From Saprospiraceae bacterium (GTDB lineage: Bacteria > Bacteroidota > Bacteroidia > Chitinophagales > Saprospiraceae): DNA of 64,000 bases. The DNA is taken from assembly GCA_030729925.1 (NCBI GenBank), contig JANQWK010000060.1, positions 29,797-93,796 on the forward strand, written 5' to 3'. The notes below the pieces were generated by a model. It was not told the DNA's origin and made no database searches. It worked only from the letters and a program-made list of their open reading frames with translations. Numbering within the stretch: position 1 is the first letter of the stretch; the number at the start of each line of letters is the position of its first letter. Both the position numbers and the translations under genes were made by a program. Below are positions 44,313 to 54,582 of this stretch, one piece after another.

Positions 44313-46370
44313 ATGCGCACCCTTCCCAATCCGATTCTGTTGCTGTTGTTTTGGATGCTTGCCTTTTCGTTTGCAGGTGCTCAGGCCACACCCGACACGC
44401 TAATTGCTTCGCTTTCGCAAAATACGGTCAATATTCCGGCTTTTCAACTCAGTGCCCTGGATAAGCAGCTCGTGTTGGAAGTTCCGGAACAAGCAAGTGG
44501 CGCAGCTGAAATCACCATCAATGGAACACCCACCACTTTTACTTTTGAGAAAGGAGTAGCACCGGTGGTCGGGCTAGACATAGATCGGGAGGGGGAGTTG
44601 TTGTTTTTTCAATATGAAGAACAACAAGCCTTGTACCATGTCTCTCAGGGCAAAGGCAATTACTTGCGTATAAAGCGCATCCCCTTGTGGCTGTCAGTAA
44701 TGCCTCCAATCATTGCCATCCTTCTGGCCCTCCTATTCAAGGAAGTCGTCCTTTCGCTTTTTATTGGCATCTGGACGGGAGCTTTTATTGTGGGAGGTAT
44801 GCGCATAGAAAGTCTGTACTACTTCATGTTAAGTATCTGGCGAGTCGTTGAAAAGTATATGGTCAATGCACTCATTGACAGCGGGCACATGGCCATCATC
44901 ATATTTTCTCTGTTGATTAGCGGCATGGTTGCGGTTATTTCCCGAAATGGGGGGATGGCGGGCATAGTTGGAAAGCTCTCCAGGATTGCCCGATCTGCGA
45001 AGAGTTCCCAATTTGCCACCTGGTTACTCGGAATAGCAATTTTCTTTGACGACTATGCCAACACCCTGATTGTTGGTAACACCATGCGGCAAGTCACCGA
45101 CAAATTTCGGGTATCCCGGGAAAAACTGGCTTATCTTGTAGATAGTACTGCGGCACCTGTGGCTTCCATTGCCTTTATCACGACCTGGATCGGTGCCGAA
45201 CTCGGTTATATTGGCGATGGTATCCAGCTCATTGACGATCCGAGTTTTACCCTAACGCCCTATGCCATTTTCTTAAGTTCGTTGAAATACTCTTTTTACC
45301 CCGTATTAGCGCTTCTGTTTATGGCAATTCTAATCTTTACCGGCAGGGATTTTGGCCCCATGTACAAAGCCGAATTGCGGGCGCGCACGCTCGGACAAGT
45401 CTCAGGAACAAACAAAGAAGCCGCTGAAGAAAAGCTCGAAGACCTCAGTCCTGTACCAAATGCCCCTAACAACTGGCTGCATGCCTTCATACCCGTTATG
45501 GTAGTCATTATGGTTACCATTTTGGGCTTGGTCGAAACAGGTCTTTCCGCATTATATGGGCAGTTATCAGGGGCTGGGCACCCGGTAGGGGCACTTACTT
45601 GGGGGGAGGTATGGCGAAACATCGGCTTACTAACCGATACCGGAAACCCCTCCTTTCTCGTCAAACTTGGCACCATCATCGGAGCCTCTGACTCTTACGT
45701 CGCCTTGCTTTGGGCATCCTTAAGCGGCGTTATTACGGCTATTCTCATTACCCTTGGAAAACGCACCATGAAATTGGCGCAAACCATGGATACTGTTGTT
45801 GTAGGCATCAAAACCATGTTACCGGCTATCATTATCCTGACCCTTGCCTGGTCGCTGGCCATAACCACGGAAGAATTACACACGGCGGCCTACATTTCGG
45901 CAGCGCTAAAAGACTCGATCAATCCTTACCTGCTGCCTCCTATTGTATTTATTTTATCGGCCTTCATCTCCTTTTCTACGGGATCCAGCTGGAGTACCAT
46001 GGCGATTCTCTACCCCATTGCCATTCCCACCACTTGGGTGGTGGCACAAAGTCAGGGCATAGACGGCATGGCTGCACAAGAGTTGCTATTCAATGTTATC
46101 GCCACCGTACTAGCGGCATCTGTATTGGGTGATCACTGTTCGCCTATCTCAGACACCACCATCCTAAGTTCTTTGGCTTCCCATTGCAACCATATTGACC
46201 ATGTGCGCACCCAGATGCCCTACGCCCTAACGGTAGGTGGTATAAGTCTGATTGCCTGTTACGTATCCACTGCCATCCACGGTCAATGGATGTTAAGTCT
46301 CGGTATTTTGTTGGTCTGTCTGATGGTTCTTTACGGTGTGGTCATGTATTTTGGAAAAAAAGTAGCCTGA
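44313..46370 (+). CDS. NhaC-family Na+/H+ antiporter with an extra N-terminal secreted domain
   Basis: 685 residues from the ATG at 44313 (an upstream TTG at 44292 is in frame). The C-terminal 560 residues form a many-segment NhaC transporter with LGIAIFFDDYANTLIVGNTM and GDHCSPISDTTILSS, both typical. Before the first membrane segment lie a signal peptide (PNPILLLLFWMLAFSFAG) and about 100 beta-rich residues that most NhaC proteins lack. The role of this extension is unknown; the domain would sit outside the cytoplasm if the signal works. Confidence 0.88.
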   Translation: MRTLPNPILLLLFWMLAFSFAGAQATPDTLIASLSQNTVNIPAFQLSALDKQLVLEVPEQASGAAEITINGTPTTFTFEKGVAPVVGLDIDREGELLFFQYEEQQALYHVSQGKGNYLRIKRIPLWLSVMPPIIAILLALLFKEVVLSLFIGIWTGAFIVGGMRIESLYYFMLSIWRVVEKYMVNALIDSGHMAIIIFSLLISGMVAVISRNGGMAGIVGKLSRIARSAKSSQFATWLLGIAIFFDDYANTLIVGNTMRQVTDKFRVSREKLAYLVDSTAAPVASIAFITTWIGAELGYIGDGIQLIDDPSFTLTPYAIFLSSLKYSFYPVLALLFMAILIFTGRDFGPMYKAELRARTLGQVSGTNKEAAEEKLEDLSPVPNAPNNWLHAFIPVMVVIMVTILGLVETGLSALYGQLSGAGHPVGALTWGEVWRNIGLLTDTGNPSFLVKLGTIIGASDSYVALLWASLSGVITAILITLGKRTMKLAQTMDTVVVGIKTMLPAIIILTLAWSLAITTEELHTAAYISAALKDSINPYLLPPIVFILSAFISFSTGSSWSTMAILYPIAIPTTWVVAQSQGIDGMAAQELLFNVIATVLAASVLGDHCSPISDTTILSSLASHCNHIDHVRTQMPYALTVGGISLIACYVSTAIHGQWMLSLGILLVCLMVLYGVVMYFGKKVA

Positions 46371-46418
46371 TCGTCAACAAAAAGCAGGTGATTTTTCTTT
46401 AAGCCTTTGTCAAAGAAA

Positions 46419-46592
46419 ATGACGATGCATAAAAAGAACCATTTACCTGAAAAAATCTGTGTCCAATGCGAGCGCCCCTTTAGCTGGCGAAAAAAGTGGG
46501 AACGATGCTGGGACGAGGTGAGGTATTGCAGTGACCGATGCCGGCAGGCATCCAAAAAATCAAACAAACAACAAACCGGAAAGGCACCATGA
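46419..46592 (+). CDS. Small DUF2256 zinc-finger-like protein
   Basis: 57 residues from the ATG at 46419 (46425 also possible; the longer frame to a TTG at 46407 is less likely). The core is [20 protein letters not shown] then YCSDRCRQ, with paired Cys as in the DUF2256 family, whose function is unknown. The stop overlaps the ATG of the oxidase subunit III gene (ATGA at 46589-46592), which suggests coupled translation. Confidence 0.85.
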   Translation: MTMHKKNHLPEKICVQCERPFSWRKKWERCWDEVRYCSDRCRQASKKSNKQQTGKAP

Positions 46593-47218
46593 CAACCCAA
46601 CACAGCGACAACAGTTCCTATTCCAATTCGGAACCTTCCATGGCTTTCCACCCATACAATGTATTGATGATCTTGGTTATAGCAAGTCTGAGCGTCATTT
46701 TCCTCAGCCTCTCAGCCGCATTCATCTACACCAGGGTCACCAGCGAGCTTCCTCCAATCAAACTGCCCCCGATTTTTTTATTCAACACGTTAGTGCTTCT
46801 AGCTAGTAGCGGCACCATGTACTGGGCCAAGCAATCCTATTTAAAAGACCATACTCAAAACTACCAAAACGCCCTGGCTGCCACCATTCTCATCTCTTTG
46901 ATCTTTTTGGTCTTGCAGTTTTTGGGATGGAAATCCCTTTTTCAGCAGGAAATCTTTATCAGCAGTGACAATGCAGCCTCCTATCTCTACGTCATTTCGG
47001 GGCTACACTTTCTCCACGTAATTGGAGGGCTTCCCTTTATTGGAATTTTCCTGTGGTCTGCCAAAAAGAAAATGAAAAACCCGGTAAGCGTACTCGTCTA
47101 TTTTTCCGACCCGGAAAAAAAGCTCAAACTCAGGTTACTCACGCTGTATTGGCACTTTCTCGATGGGTTGTGGATATATTTGGTACTCTTTTTTTGGATC
47201 AACTATCTTATCCACTGA
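46589..47218 (+). CDS. Heme-copper oxidase subunit III-like protein, orphan
   Basis: 209 residues from the ATG at 46589, with about five membrane segments; [18 protein letters not shown] and [20 protein letters not shown] carry the subunit III signatures. In a terminal oxidase subunit III lies beside the catalytic subunit and is usually encoded with subunits I and II. Here no other cox gene is near. It is coupled to DUF2256 and followed by purL. The assembled oxidase cannot be named. Confidence 0.87.
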   Translation: MTTQHSDNSSYSNSEPSMAFHPYNVLMILVIASLSVIFLSLSAAFIYTRVTSELPPIKLPPIFLFNTLVLLASSGTMYWAKQSYLKDHTQNYQNALAATILISLIFLVLQFLGWKSLFQQEIFISSDNAASYLYVISGLHFLHVIGGLPFIGIFLWSAKKKMKNPVSVLVYFSDPEKKLKLRLLTLYWHFLDGLWIYLVLFFWINYLIH

Positions 47219-47257
47219 AAGCAATCAAATTGCTTCGCATTGTACCGGGCATAAACG

Positions 47258-47265
47258 TATATTTG
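47258..47265 (+). promoter_or_regulatory. Candidate -7 promoter element for purL
   Basis: TATATTTG, a perfect TAnnTTTG match, 22 bases before the ATG at 47288. Two TTG triplets lie at 15 and 25 bases upstream, neither at the standard 19-21. Confidence 0.5.
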
Positions 47266-47287
47266 CACTCGACAAAAAAGAAAGTGC

Positions 47288-49531
47288 ATGCAAATTAACC
47301 AACTTGAGGTAAGTGCCGAAACCGCCGGCAAGCTGGGGTTGACCGAAGAAGAATTCGATTCCATCGTAAAAGTATTGGGAAGAACCCCCAACTTCACTGA
47401 GCTGAGTATTTACTCGGTCATGTGGTCTGAACATTGTTCTTACAAAAATTCCATTCACTGGCTGAAGACGCTTCCCCGGGAAGGAAAGCGCCTGTTAGTA
47501 GGTGCAGGTGAAGAGAATGCCGGATTGGTGGATATTGGCGATGGTTTAGGTTGTGCATTCAAAATAGAATCCCACAACCACCCTTCTGCGATCGAACCCT
47601 ATCAGGGTGCAGCGACCGGCGTGGGTGGCATACATCGGGATATTTTCACCATGGGAGCTCGACCCATTGCAGCGCTCAATTCGCTCAGGTTCGGCAATCC
47701 CAACTCCGACCACATGAAACATCTCGTTAAAGGGGTCGTCAAAGGGATTGGAGATTATGGCAATTGTTTTGGCGTACCAACCGTAGGCGGAGAGGTTTAT
47801 TTCCATCCCTGCTACAACCAAAACATTTTGGTCAATGCCATGTCCATTGGAATTGTTAAAGCAGGAGAAACGGTATCCGCCATTGCTTCCGGCCCGGGTA
47901 ACCCCGTCTTTATAGTCGGTTCTGCCACCGGAAAGGATGGCATTCACGGAGCCACTTTTGCATCAGCCGACCTCACGGAAGACTCTGCCCAGGATCTTCC
48001 CTCTGTCCAGGTAGGTGATCCCTTTCAGGAAAAATTGCTCTTGGAAGCGACGCTCGAAGCCATACAAACAGGAGCCATCGTTGGAATGCAGGACATGGGA
48101 GCAGCCGGAATTTCCTGTTCGACTTCAGAGATGAGCGCGAAAGCGGGAACGGGTATGCGCATTGACCTCGATAAGGTTCCTACCCGACAAAGCGACATGC
48201 AGGCATTTGAAATATTGTTATCCGAAAGCCAGGAACGCATGCTAATCGTGGGTATCCGAGGTCAGGAACAAGCACTGCTTGAAGTCTTCCAAAAATGGGA
48301 TCTGGTCTGCGAAGAAATCGGAGAAGTAACCGACACGGGCAGACTCGAGTTTTTCCAGTCCGGGGAAAAAGTAGCTGATGTACCTTCGCATTCGCTGGTT
48401 CTGGGAGGTGGCGCTCCTGTGTATCAAAGGGAGTACCGCAAACCGGAATACCTGAAAAAAATCGCAAGGTTTAGCCTCAACGCAGTCAAAAAGCCGGAAA
48501 GCTATCCTGAAGTTACCCGCAGGCTGGCAGCATCACCCAACCTCAGTTCCAAGCGTTGGATCTACGAACAATACGACTCCATGGTTCGCACCAATACCAT
48601 GACTACCAATACTTTTTCAGATGCAGCGCTCGTGAGGGTAAAAGGCACCCAGAAAGCTATTGCAGCCACTACAGACTGTAACTCCAACTACGTATATGCC
48701 GATCCTTATGTAGGGACTATGATAGCGGTTGCTGAAGCTGCTCGCAACTTGGTGTGCTCCGGCGCTGAACCGGTAGCCATTACCAATTGCCTCAACTTTG
48801 GGAATCCTTACAACCCGGAGGTATATTATCAGTTTGTACATGCGATCAAAGGGATGGGCGATGCCTGCAACAAATTTGGCACCCCGGTAACAGGAGGGAA
48901 CGTAAGTTTTTACAACCAATCGGTGTTTAAAGACAAAACCGAGCCTGTTAACCCTACTCCTACCATTGGGATGATTGGAATTATTGATGATCATCAAAAA
49001 GCGATGACCCTGGACTTCAAAGCAGCGGGTCACCAAATCTATATGATCGGTACGCCACACAATGATTTGGGCAGTTCGGAATATCTTCGTGTCATACACG
49101 ACATCCATCTCTCCCCTGTTCCCAAATTTGATCTGGACGAGGAGTACCACATTCAGTTCAACCTGAAAAGGCTCATCAAAAAGGGCATCATTCAATCTGC
49201 CCATGATGTATCTGAAGGGGGATTGTTTTTCTGCTTGCTGGAGTCGGCTATGCCGCGGCAAATGGGTTTTCATATTGAAACCGACGGAAACTTCCGCAAG
49301 GATGCCTATTTGTTTGGAGAAAGTCAAAGTAGAATTGTCCTCACTGTAAAAGAAGAACAGGAAGATGAACTGCTCAACTATTTGAATACTCACAATGTTC
49401 CTTTTTCAAGATTGGGTGAGGTAAGCGAAGGTCAAATTAGTGTTGACAGTGAAGACTTTGGTGATATTGGCGAGTGGAAAAGTGGTTACGACAGCCATCT
49501 GAACAGCATGATGGAAAGTGCGGAGGCCTAA
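47288..49531 (+). CDS. purL: Phosphoribosylformylglycinamidine synthase subunit PurL
   Basis: 747 residues, the small PurL form that works with PurQ and PurS. It makes FGAM from FGAR, glutamine and ATP in purine synthesis. Features are [16 protein letters not shown], the catalytic His in [26 protein letters not shown], and the second-half [13 protein letters not shown]. Both PurM-like halves are complete. purM is in the window at 54.6 kb but on the other strand. Confidence 0.97.
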   Translation: MQINQLEVSAETAGKLGLTEEEFDSIVKVLGRTPNFTELSIYSVMWSEHCSYKNSIHWLKTLPREGKRLLVGAGEENAGLVDIGDGLGCAFKIESHNHPSAIEPYQGAATGVGGIHRDIFTMGARPIAALNSLRFGNPNSDHMKHLVKGVVKGIGDYGNCFGVPTVGGEVYFHPCYNQNILVNAMSIGIVKAGETVSAIASGPGNPVFIVGSATGKDGIHGATFASADLTEDSAQDLPSVQVGDPFQEKLLLEATLEAIQTGAIVGMQDMGAAGISCSTSEMSAKAGTGMRIDLDKVPTRQSDMQAFEILLSESQERMLIVGIRGQEQALLEVFQKWDLVCEEIGEVTDTGRLEFFQSGEKVADVPSHSLVLGGGAPVYQREYRKPEYLKKIARFSLNAVKKPESYPEVTRRLAASPNLSSKRWIYEQYDSMVRTNTMTTNTFSDAALVRVKGTQKAIAATTDCNSNYVYADPYVGTMIAVAEAARNLVCSGAEPVAITNCLNFGNPYNPEVYYQFVHAIKGMGDACNKFGTPVTGGNVSFYNQSVFKDKTEPVNPTPTIGMIGIIDDHQKAMTLDFKAAGHQIYMIGTPHNDLGSSEYLRVIHDIHLSPVPKFDLDEEYHIQFNLKRLIKKGIIQSAHDVSEGGLFFCLLESAMPRQMGFHIETDGNFRKDAYLFGESQSRIVLTVKEEQEDELLNYLNTHNVPFSRLGEVSEGQISVDSEDFGDIGEWKSGYDSHLNSMMESAEA

Positions 49532-49576
49532 GTTATCACAGCAGAATGATAAAAACTGGTGCTAAATTTTTCTTAT

Positions 49577-50635
49577 ATGAAACGGATAATTCCATTTATG
49601 CTCATGGCTGTATTGGCATTGACCACGATGCAATGCAATCAGCCCAGTTCTGGCCTCGAAATTACGGGGAAGATTACAAATGCTCAAAATCTGCAGGTTT
49701 TCCTGGATAAATTTGTTTACGGCAAAGCCTCTGAGGTTGTTGCCCGACAAATTGTAGATAATGAAGGAAAATTTTCATTCAATTTTCCGGAGGGATTGAA
49801 TGAGGGCGTCTATTTGCTGCGCATTGGTGCCCGAAGGGCAGCCTTGGTGTTAAACGGAACAGAAAATACCGTCGAATTGAATGGCGATTTGCCTTTGCTC
49901 GACCGGTATCAGTTTACCGTAAATGGATCTCCTTCATCTGAGACCTTTCGCGCATTTTTGGATAATGCCATGAATGGAAACAGTCCAACACTGGAAGAAG
50001 TCCAACAGTTTGTAGCCAGCACGCCCGATCCACACGTAGCTGCTTTTACGGCGCACTTTTTGGGCAGCTCCAACCCTCAATACCTTGCTTTGCAGCAACA
50101 GGGACAAGCACGCCTTGCTCAGGCTTATCCCCAGTCTGAAATGACTACCGCTTTTGCTGCTTATCTGAGCGCTTATCAGGCTCAGGTGGAAACACAAAAG
50201 AGAGGAGGTCCGATCCGCGTAGGTGACCCTGCACCGGATATCGTAATGGACGGCCCTAAGGGTCAGTCTTATGCCCTTTCTCAACTCAAGGGAAAAGTAG
50301 TGTTGCTCGATTTCTGGGCAAGCTGGTGCGCACCATGCAGAAGAGAGAACCCGAATGTTGTTGAGGTGTATAACAAATACAAAGACCAGGGATTCACGGT
50401 GTTCAGTGTTTCATTGGACAGAACCAAAGACGCCTGGTTGAGGGCGATCGAGCAGGATAAATTGTCTTGGCCTACGCATGTATCTGACCTTCAGTACTGG
50501 AACTCAGCCGCCGCCAAACTGTACGGCGTGCGCGGGATACCTGCGACTTTCCTGATTGACCGAGAAGGCAATATTGCAGCCACCGGCTTGCGAGGAGCCA
50601 CTCAGATCGAAGCTGCGCTGATTCAGCAATTGTAA
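49577..50635 (+). CDS. TlpA-family disulfide reductase lipoprotein with DUF4369 domain
   Basis: 352 residues from the ATG at 49577. A lipoprotein signal ends at TMQC (Cys20). Residues 28-115 have the strand pattern of DUF4369 (LEITGKITNAQNLQVFLDKF), and a helical linker precedes a C-terminal thioredoxin domain with WASWCAPCRRE and RGIPATFLIDREGNI. It acts as a periplasmic thiol oxidoreductase. It is shorter than the TlpA protein at 10.8 kb and not a close copy; the redox motif differs (WCAPC and WCPNC). Confidence 0.92.
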   Translation: MKRIIPFMLMAVLALTTMQCNQPSSGLEITGKITNAQNLQVFLDKFVYGKASEVVARQIVDNEGKFSFNFPEGLNEGVYLLRIGARRAALVLNGTENTVELNGDLPLLDRYQFTVNGSPSSETFRAFLDNAMNGNSPTLEEVQQFVASTPDPHVAAFTAHFLGSSNPQYLALQQQGQARLAQAYPQSEMTTAFAAYLSAYQAQVETQKRGGPIRVGDPAPDIVMDGPKGQSYALSQLKGKVVLLDFWASWCAPCRRENPNVVEVYNKYKDQGFTVFSVSLDRTKDAWLRAIEQDKLSWPTHVSDLQYWNSAAAKLYGVRGIPATFLIDREGNIAATGLRGATQIEAALIQQL

Positions 50636-50644
50636 AAAATGCTG

Positions 50645-51418
50645 CTACATGTGCCTTTCTTTACGGCTGTGGAGAAAGGCACATACAATCCCCGTTGCAA
50701 CCGCAGCATTTAGTGATTCTGCTCCCCCCGCTGCATCACCGGGAATACTCACCACCGTATCCAACAAAGGCCGATAGGTCTCCCGTATCCCATGGTGTTC
50801 GCTTCCAATGACCATGACGCCTGCTGCTGGTGGTTGAAAAGCATAAATTGACTCCCCTTTCATATCTGTTCCAGCGATATACAAATCCGGGTATTGTTCC
50901 TTCAGGACATCCAGTTCCATTTCGACGAATGGCACCCGGAAGATAGCTCCCATACTTGCCTGAACCACTTTGGGATTATAGGGTTCTACACAGTCCGGCG
51001 AGTACAAAACAGGTCCCATTCCAAACCAATCCGCTATCCGCAAAATAGTCCCGAAATTGCCGGGATCTGCGATTTTATCTAAATAGAGTACCTGTCGCCC
51101 TTCGGGAAAACCAGTGCGCAGTTCGTACTTTCTTTGTTCCACCACCAGCAAGACCTCATTGGGCGTGCTCAGTTGACTAATTCGCCCCAGCATGGCGGGG
51201 CCCACCTCCTCTATCTTTTCAGGCGCCAGTCGCAAAGTATCCCCGTGAGCAACCAGCCAGGACTCCGTAGCAAACAACCCTTCGATGGGAAAATATTGTT
51301 GTTGCAGGCATTCCCGAGCCAATTTGTCGCCCTCGACAATGAATTTGTTATAATTTTGCCTGAACTTTTTTTGGTGCAATGACCGGATATACTTAATCGT
51401 TGACGTAGAAAGACTCAT
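50645..51418 (-). CDS. SpoU/TrmH-family RNA methyltransferase
   Basis: 257 residues. An N-terminal substrate-binding domain begins SLHQKKFRQNYNKFIVEGDK, then the SPOUT domain shows KIADPGNFGTILRIADWFG, MVIGSEHHGIRETYR and the knot end VSIPGDAAGGAESLNAAVAT. This group methylates ribose in rRNA or tRNA; the site cannot be told. Divergent from tamL, 16 bases apart. Confidence 0.93.
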   Translation of the reverse strand: MSLSTSTIKYIRSLHQKKFRQNYNKFIVEGDKLARECLQQQYFPIEGLFATESWLVAHGDTLRLAPEKIEEVGPAMLGRISQLSTPNEVLLVVEQRKYELRTGFPEGRQVLYLDKIADPGNFGTILRIADWFGMGPVLYSPDCVEPYNPKVVQASMGAIFRVPFVEMELDVLKEQYPDLYIAGTDMKGESIYAFQPPAAGVMVIGSEHHGIRETYRPLLDTVVSIPGDAAGGAESLNAAVATGIVCAFLHSRKERHM

Positions 51419-51434
51419 AAAGCATTATCGAAAT

Positions 51435-53924
51435 ATGTTGAAAAGCGCAAGATCGCTGCAATATCTCCTCCTGATGACCTTCCTTTGGATCTGGTGCAGC
51501 GCTTGCAATACTACAAAGTTTTTACAAACTGATGAATTGCTGCTCAAAGGTAATGCCATAAAGATCCGGAAAGATGCCAAGATAGCCAATAAAAGAAATC
51601 TACAGTACGAACTTGAAGGATTCTTCAAACAGCAGCCCAACTCCCGCTATTTTTTAATCCCGAGAGAATGGGTCTATTTCAAATCCAATGATCCCTCCGA
51701 TACTACCCGATTTGATCGCTGGAAAAAGCGCGTCATCGCTCAAGAGCCTGCGATTTATGAGGAAGCATTGACCCAAGCAGCTGCAGAAGACATGCAGTTG
51801 TACTTACAAAAAAAAGGCTACTACGAGGCCAATGTATTTGCAGACGAGTTGGTTCGGAACAAAAAAATTTATGTTACCTACTACCTCGATCCCGGTTTGC
51901 CCCTACTCATTGACTCTGTCGAGTTTTCCACAAAGGACGGTGCCCTCCAGTCCTTACTCGGCGACCTTTCACAAGGAACCCTCCTCAAAAAGGGAGAAAT
52001 TATTTCAGAATCGCTGTTTGAATCTGAAAAAAAACGCATCACCAACTTTCTGCGAAACAATGGATTTGCCGATTTTGACAGCTACTATATCGCTCCCCTC
52101 GAGGCAGACACCACCGAAACGCCCCAAGGAGCACGCTTGTATCTGGAACTATTACCTCCGGTGCAGGCAGACACCCACCGCGTTTTCAACATAGGCCAAG
52201 TCTCCATTTATCCGAATTTCGATGCAGCAAAACCGGCTACGAGTTACCGGGATAGCGTCATACAGGGATTTTTGTTCAAACTGGATCAGGAGGACAATAT
52301 CGTCTATCCAGCAGTCATTGCCCGCTCCATCTATTTACAGCCGGGCGAACGATACAGTCAGGAAAAAATCAACCGTACCCGATCCCGTCTTTCACTGCTC
52401 GGAATCTATAAATTCGTAAAAATCGAAGAACAAGCTAATCCTCTGGACAGCAGCCTTGTAGATATTCGGATAGAGTTGACCCCCAACAAAAAATTAGCAA
52501 CAGATTTAAATTTCGAACTCAATTATACCAACCGAAGTACGACATCAGGATCCGGTAACCTGCTGGGGATTTTCTTGGGACCTGTATTCCGCAACCGGAA
52601 TGCTTTCAAAGGTGCGGAATTGGCCGTTACCAACCTTTCTGCAGGACTTGAAATGGATCCTCGGCTGAAAGGCAATCGGTTCTGGAATACCGTGGATCTT
52701 GGAATCCAGACAGAGATTATTTTGCCGAAATTCCTGGACTATTTTAACCTTTGGAAAAGTATTAACCGCTTGTCTCCCAAGCGAAACAGGCAAGAAGCAG
52801 GAGATTCTTTTTACCAGTTACAAGTGGACAATGCCACCTCCCGTTTTTCTGCGAGTTACAATTACCTCCAGGTACTGGACTTTTACCAATACAATCTTTT
52901 TAACGCCAGCTTTGGCTACAACCTCCAGCGCGGAAGCACCAAGCGGTATATTCTCAACCATATTGCCGTTGATTTTTTGCAACCATCCACCCAACCTGCA
53001 TTTGAAGCACTATTGGCTGTCAATCCGTTTTTGGAAAGAAGCTTTGGCAACCAGCTTTTTGTGGGGTTACTGTTTCGCGACTTCAGCTATTTTTACACTG
53101 GTCGGAAAAACAACCGCGGGGAGTCCACTTTTTTAGGTGTCAACCTCGAACTCGCCGGCGCGGAAATCTGGGCGGGAAATGCGCTGTACAACCGAATCGC
53201 AGCCAGAGCTGATACGCTTAGTATTGGGGAAACAGACTTTTCCCAATATTGGAAAACAGACCTTGATCTTAGGTACTATAGAGACTTCAGTCCCAAACAA
53301 TCTGTCGCTACCCGAGTAAATGTAGGAATTGCCAGACCGTTTGGATTTACCTCTGATGTCCCGTACGTCAAACAATTTTATGTGGGCGGCCCCAACAGTA
53401 TCCGCGCATGGGTGCAGCGAGGCTTAGGCCCGGGAGGTTATCTGGATACCCTGGCTCAGGATCCTGCTAACCGATTCAGGTTGAATCCCGGAAATAGATT
53501 TTTGTTGTACCAAACCGGCGATCTCAAACTGGAATTCAATGCAGAGTATCGTTTTGATATTTTCTGGATGCTCAAGGGCGCTATCTTTCTGGATGCCGGA
53601 AATATATGGACCCTCAAGCGCGATCCTGACCGCTGCGGCTCCCAATTTCTTCTGCGCAAACGGGTCCTGGAGGAATGCGGGCCTGATGGATTACCCATGG
53701 TCAACGATCCTTTTTACAAACAAATTGCCGTAGGAACAGGTGCCGGCATCCGGCTCGATTTTTCCTTTTTCATCATTCGGCTGGATATGGGGATGAAATT
53801 GCGTTATCCCTTTCCCCGTAATCTTTGGCGTGGACCCGTGAATGAAGCGCAATACTGGGAGGATTTTAGGGGCTGGGGATTACGCGACCTGACCTTCAAT
53901 CTTGGTTTTGGCTATCCTTTCTGA
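51435..53924 (+). CDS. tamL: TamL-type lipidated TamA/BamA homologue
   Basis: 829 residues. The N-terminus (LLLMTFLWIWCSACNTTKFL) is a lipoprotein-like signal; the lipobox is imperfect, with Cys24 the likely lipid Cys. The feature ACNTTKFLQTDELLLKGN is typical of TamL, the Bacteroidota TamA variant. POTRA-like repeats span about 40-370 and a 16-strand barrel follows, with VGGPNSIRAW and a C-terminal FNLGFGYPF ending in Phe. It inserts or assembles outer-membrane proteins. The usual partner tamB is not adjacent. Confidence 0.9.
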   Translation: MLKSARSLQYLLLMTFLWIWCSACNTTKFLQTDELLLKGNAIKIRKDAKIANKRNLQYELEGFFKQQPNSRYFLIPREWVYFKSNDPSDTTRFDRWKKRVIAQEPAIYEEALTQAAAEDMQLYLQKKGYYEANVFADELVRNKKIYVTYYLDPGLPLLIDSVEFSTKDGALQSLLGDLSQGTLLKKGEIISESLFESEKKRITNFLRNNGFADFDSYYIAPLEADTTETPQGARLYLELLPPVQADTHRVFNIGQVSIYPNFDAAKPATSYRDSVIQGFLFKLDQEDNIVYPAVIARSIYLQPGERYSQEKINRTRSRLSLLGIYKFVKIEEQANPLDSSLVDIRIELTPNKKLATDLNFELNYTNRSTTSGSGNLLGIFLGPVFRNRNAFKGAELAVTNLSAGLEMDPRLKGNRFWNTVDLGIQTEIILPKFLDYFNLWKSINRLSPKRNRQEAGDSFYQLQVDNATSRFSASYNYLQVLDFYQYNLFNASFGYNLQRGSTKRYILNHIAVDFLQPSTQPAFEALLAVNPFLERSFGNQLFVGLLFRDFSYFYTGRKNNRGESTFLGVNLELAGAEIWAGNALYNRIAARADTLSIGETDFSQYWKTDLDLRYYRDFSPKQSVATRVNVGIARPFGFTSDVPYVKQFYVGGPNSIRAWVQRGLGPGGYLDTLAQDPANRFRLNPGNRFLLYQTGDLKLEFNAEYRFDIFWMLKGAIFLDAGNIWTLKRDPDRCGSQFLLRKRVLEECGPDGLPMVNDPFYKQIAVGTGAGIRLDFSFFIIRLDMGMKLRYPFPRNLWRGPVNEAQYWEDFRGWGLRDLTFNLGFGYPF

Positions 53925-54580
53925 TTTTTGTGGGGCTTGAACAATTCCTTCCGACCGTACAGCGCGCATATAGGGCAAATTTTGGGATCATGCCCCCTTG
54001 CGGGGCAATGTGCTCTTCCAAAAAAAATAATCCGCAGATGCAGGGCATTCCAGGAGTCCCTGGGAAAAAGTCGCTTTAAATCCTTTTCGGTCTGTTCTAC
54101 ATTTTTTCCGGAACTCAGGCCCCAGCGCCAGGCAAGACGATGAATATGCGTATCCACGGGAAAAGCAGGAACACCAAAAGCCTGGCTCATCACAACAGAT
54201 GCCGTTTTGTGTCCTACACCCGGCAGCGCTTCCAATTCCTCGAAAGAACGGGGCACAGCGCCCTCGTATTTGTCCAGTAAAATTTGTGACAAACCATGGA
54301 TAGCTTTCGATTTCCGGGGTGATAATCCGCAAGGCTTAATAATCTGCTCAATAGCACTAGGCTCGAGACCTACCATCTCTGCCGGAGACGAAGCCTTGGC
54401 AAACAAAGACGGCGTAACTTGGTTTACCCGTGCGTCCGTACACTGAGCAGAAAGCAGCACAGCAATCAGCAAGGTGTAATCATCCTCGTGATTGAGCGGA
54501 ATAGGAGTTTCCGGGTACAAATCTTCCAATATTTGGGCGATGTGCGCTGCTTTTTGCTTTTTGCCTATTCGACCTGTCAT
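53912..54580 (-). CDS. nth: Endonuclease III with an altered iron-sulphur loop
   Basis: 222 residues. The helix-hairpin-helix LEALPGVGHKTASVV holds the catalytic Lys, and PVDTHIHRLAWRWGL the catalytic Asp, so DNA glycosylase/lyase activity on oxidised pyrimidines is likely. The canonical iron-sulphur loop is C-x6-C-x2-C-x5-C; here it reads CPARGHDPKICPICALYG, C-x9-C-x2-C, with no fourth Cys in the following 18 residues. The cluster may be altered or absent. It follows purM by 2 bases and overlaps the tamL end by 13 bases. Confidence 0.92.
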   Translation of the reverse strand: MTGRIGKKQKAAHIAQILEDLYPETPIPLNHEDDYTLLIAVLLSAQCTDARVNQVTPSLFAKASSPAEMVGLEPSAIEQIIKPCGLSPRKSKAIHGLSQILLDKYEGAVPRSFEELEALPGVGHKTASVVMSQAFGVPAFPVDTHIHRLAWRWGLSSGKNVEQTEKDLKRLFPRDSWNALHLRIIFFGRAHCPARGHDPKICPICALYGRKELFKPHKNQKG

Positions 54581-54582
54581 TG

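Noticed and set aside
49577..50635. The two TlpA-like lipoproteins as a recent duplication
   Set aside because: They differ in length, N-terminal domain and redox motif (WCAPC and WCPNC), so they are only distant family members.
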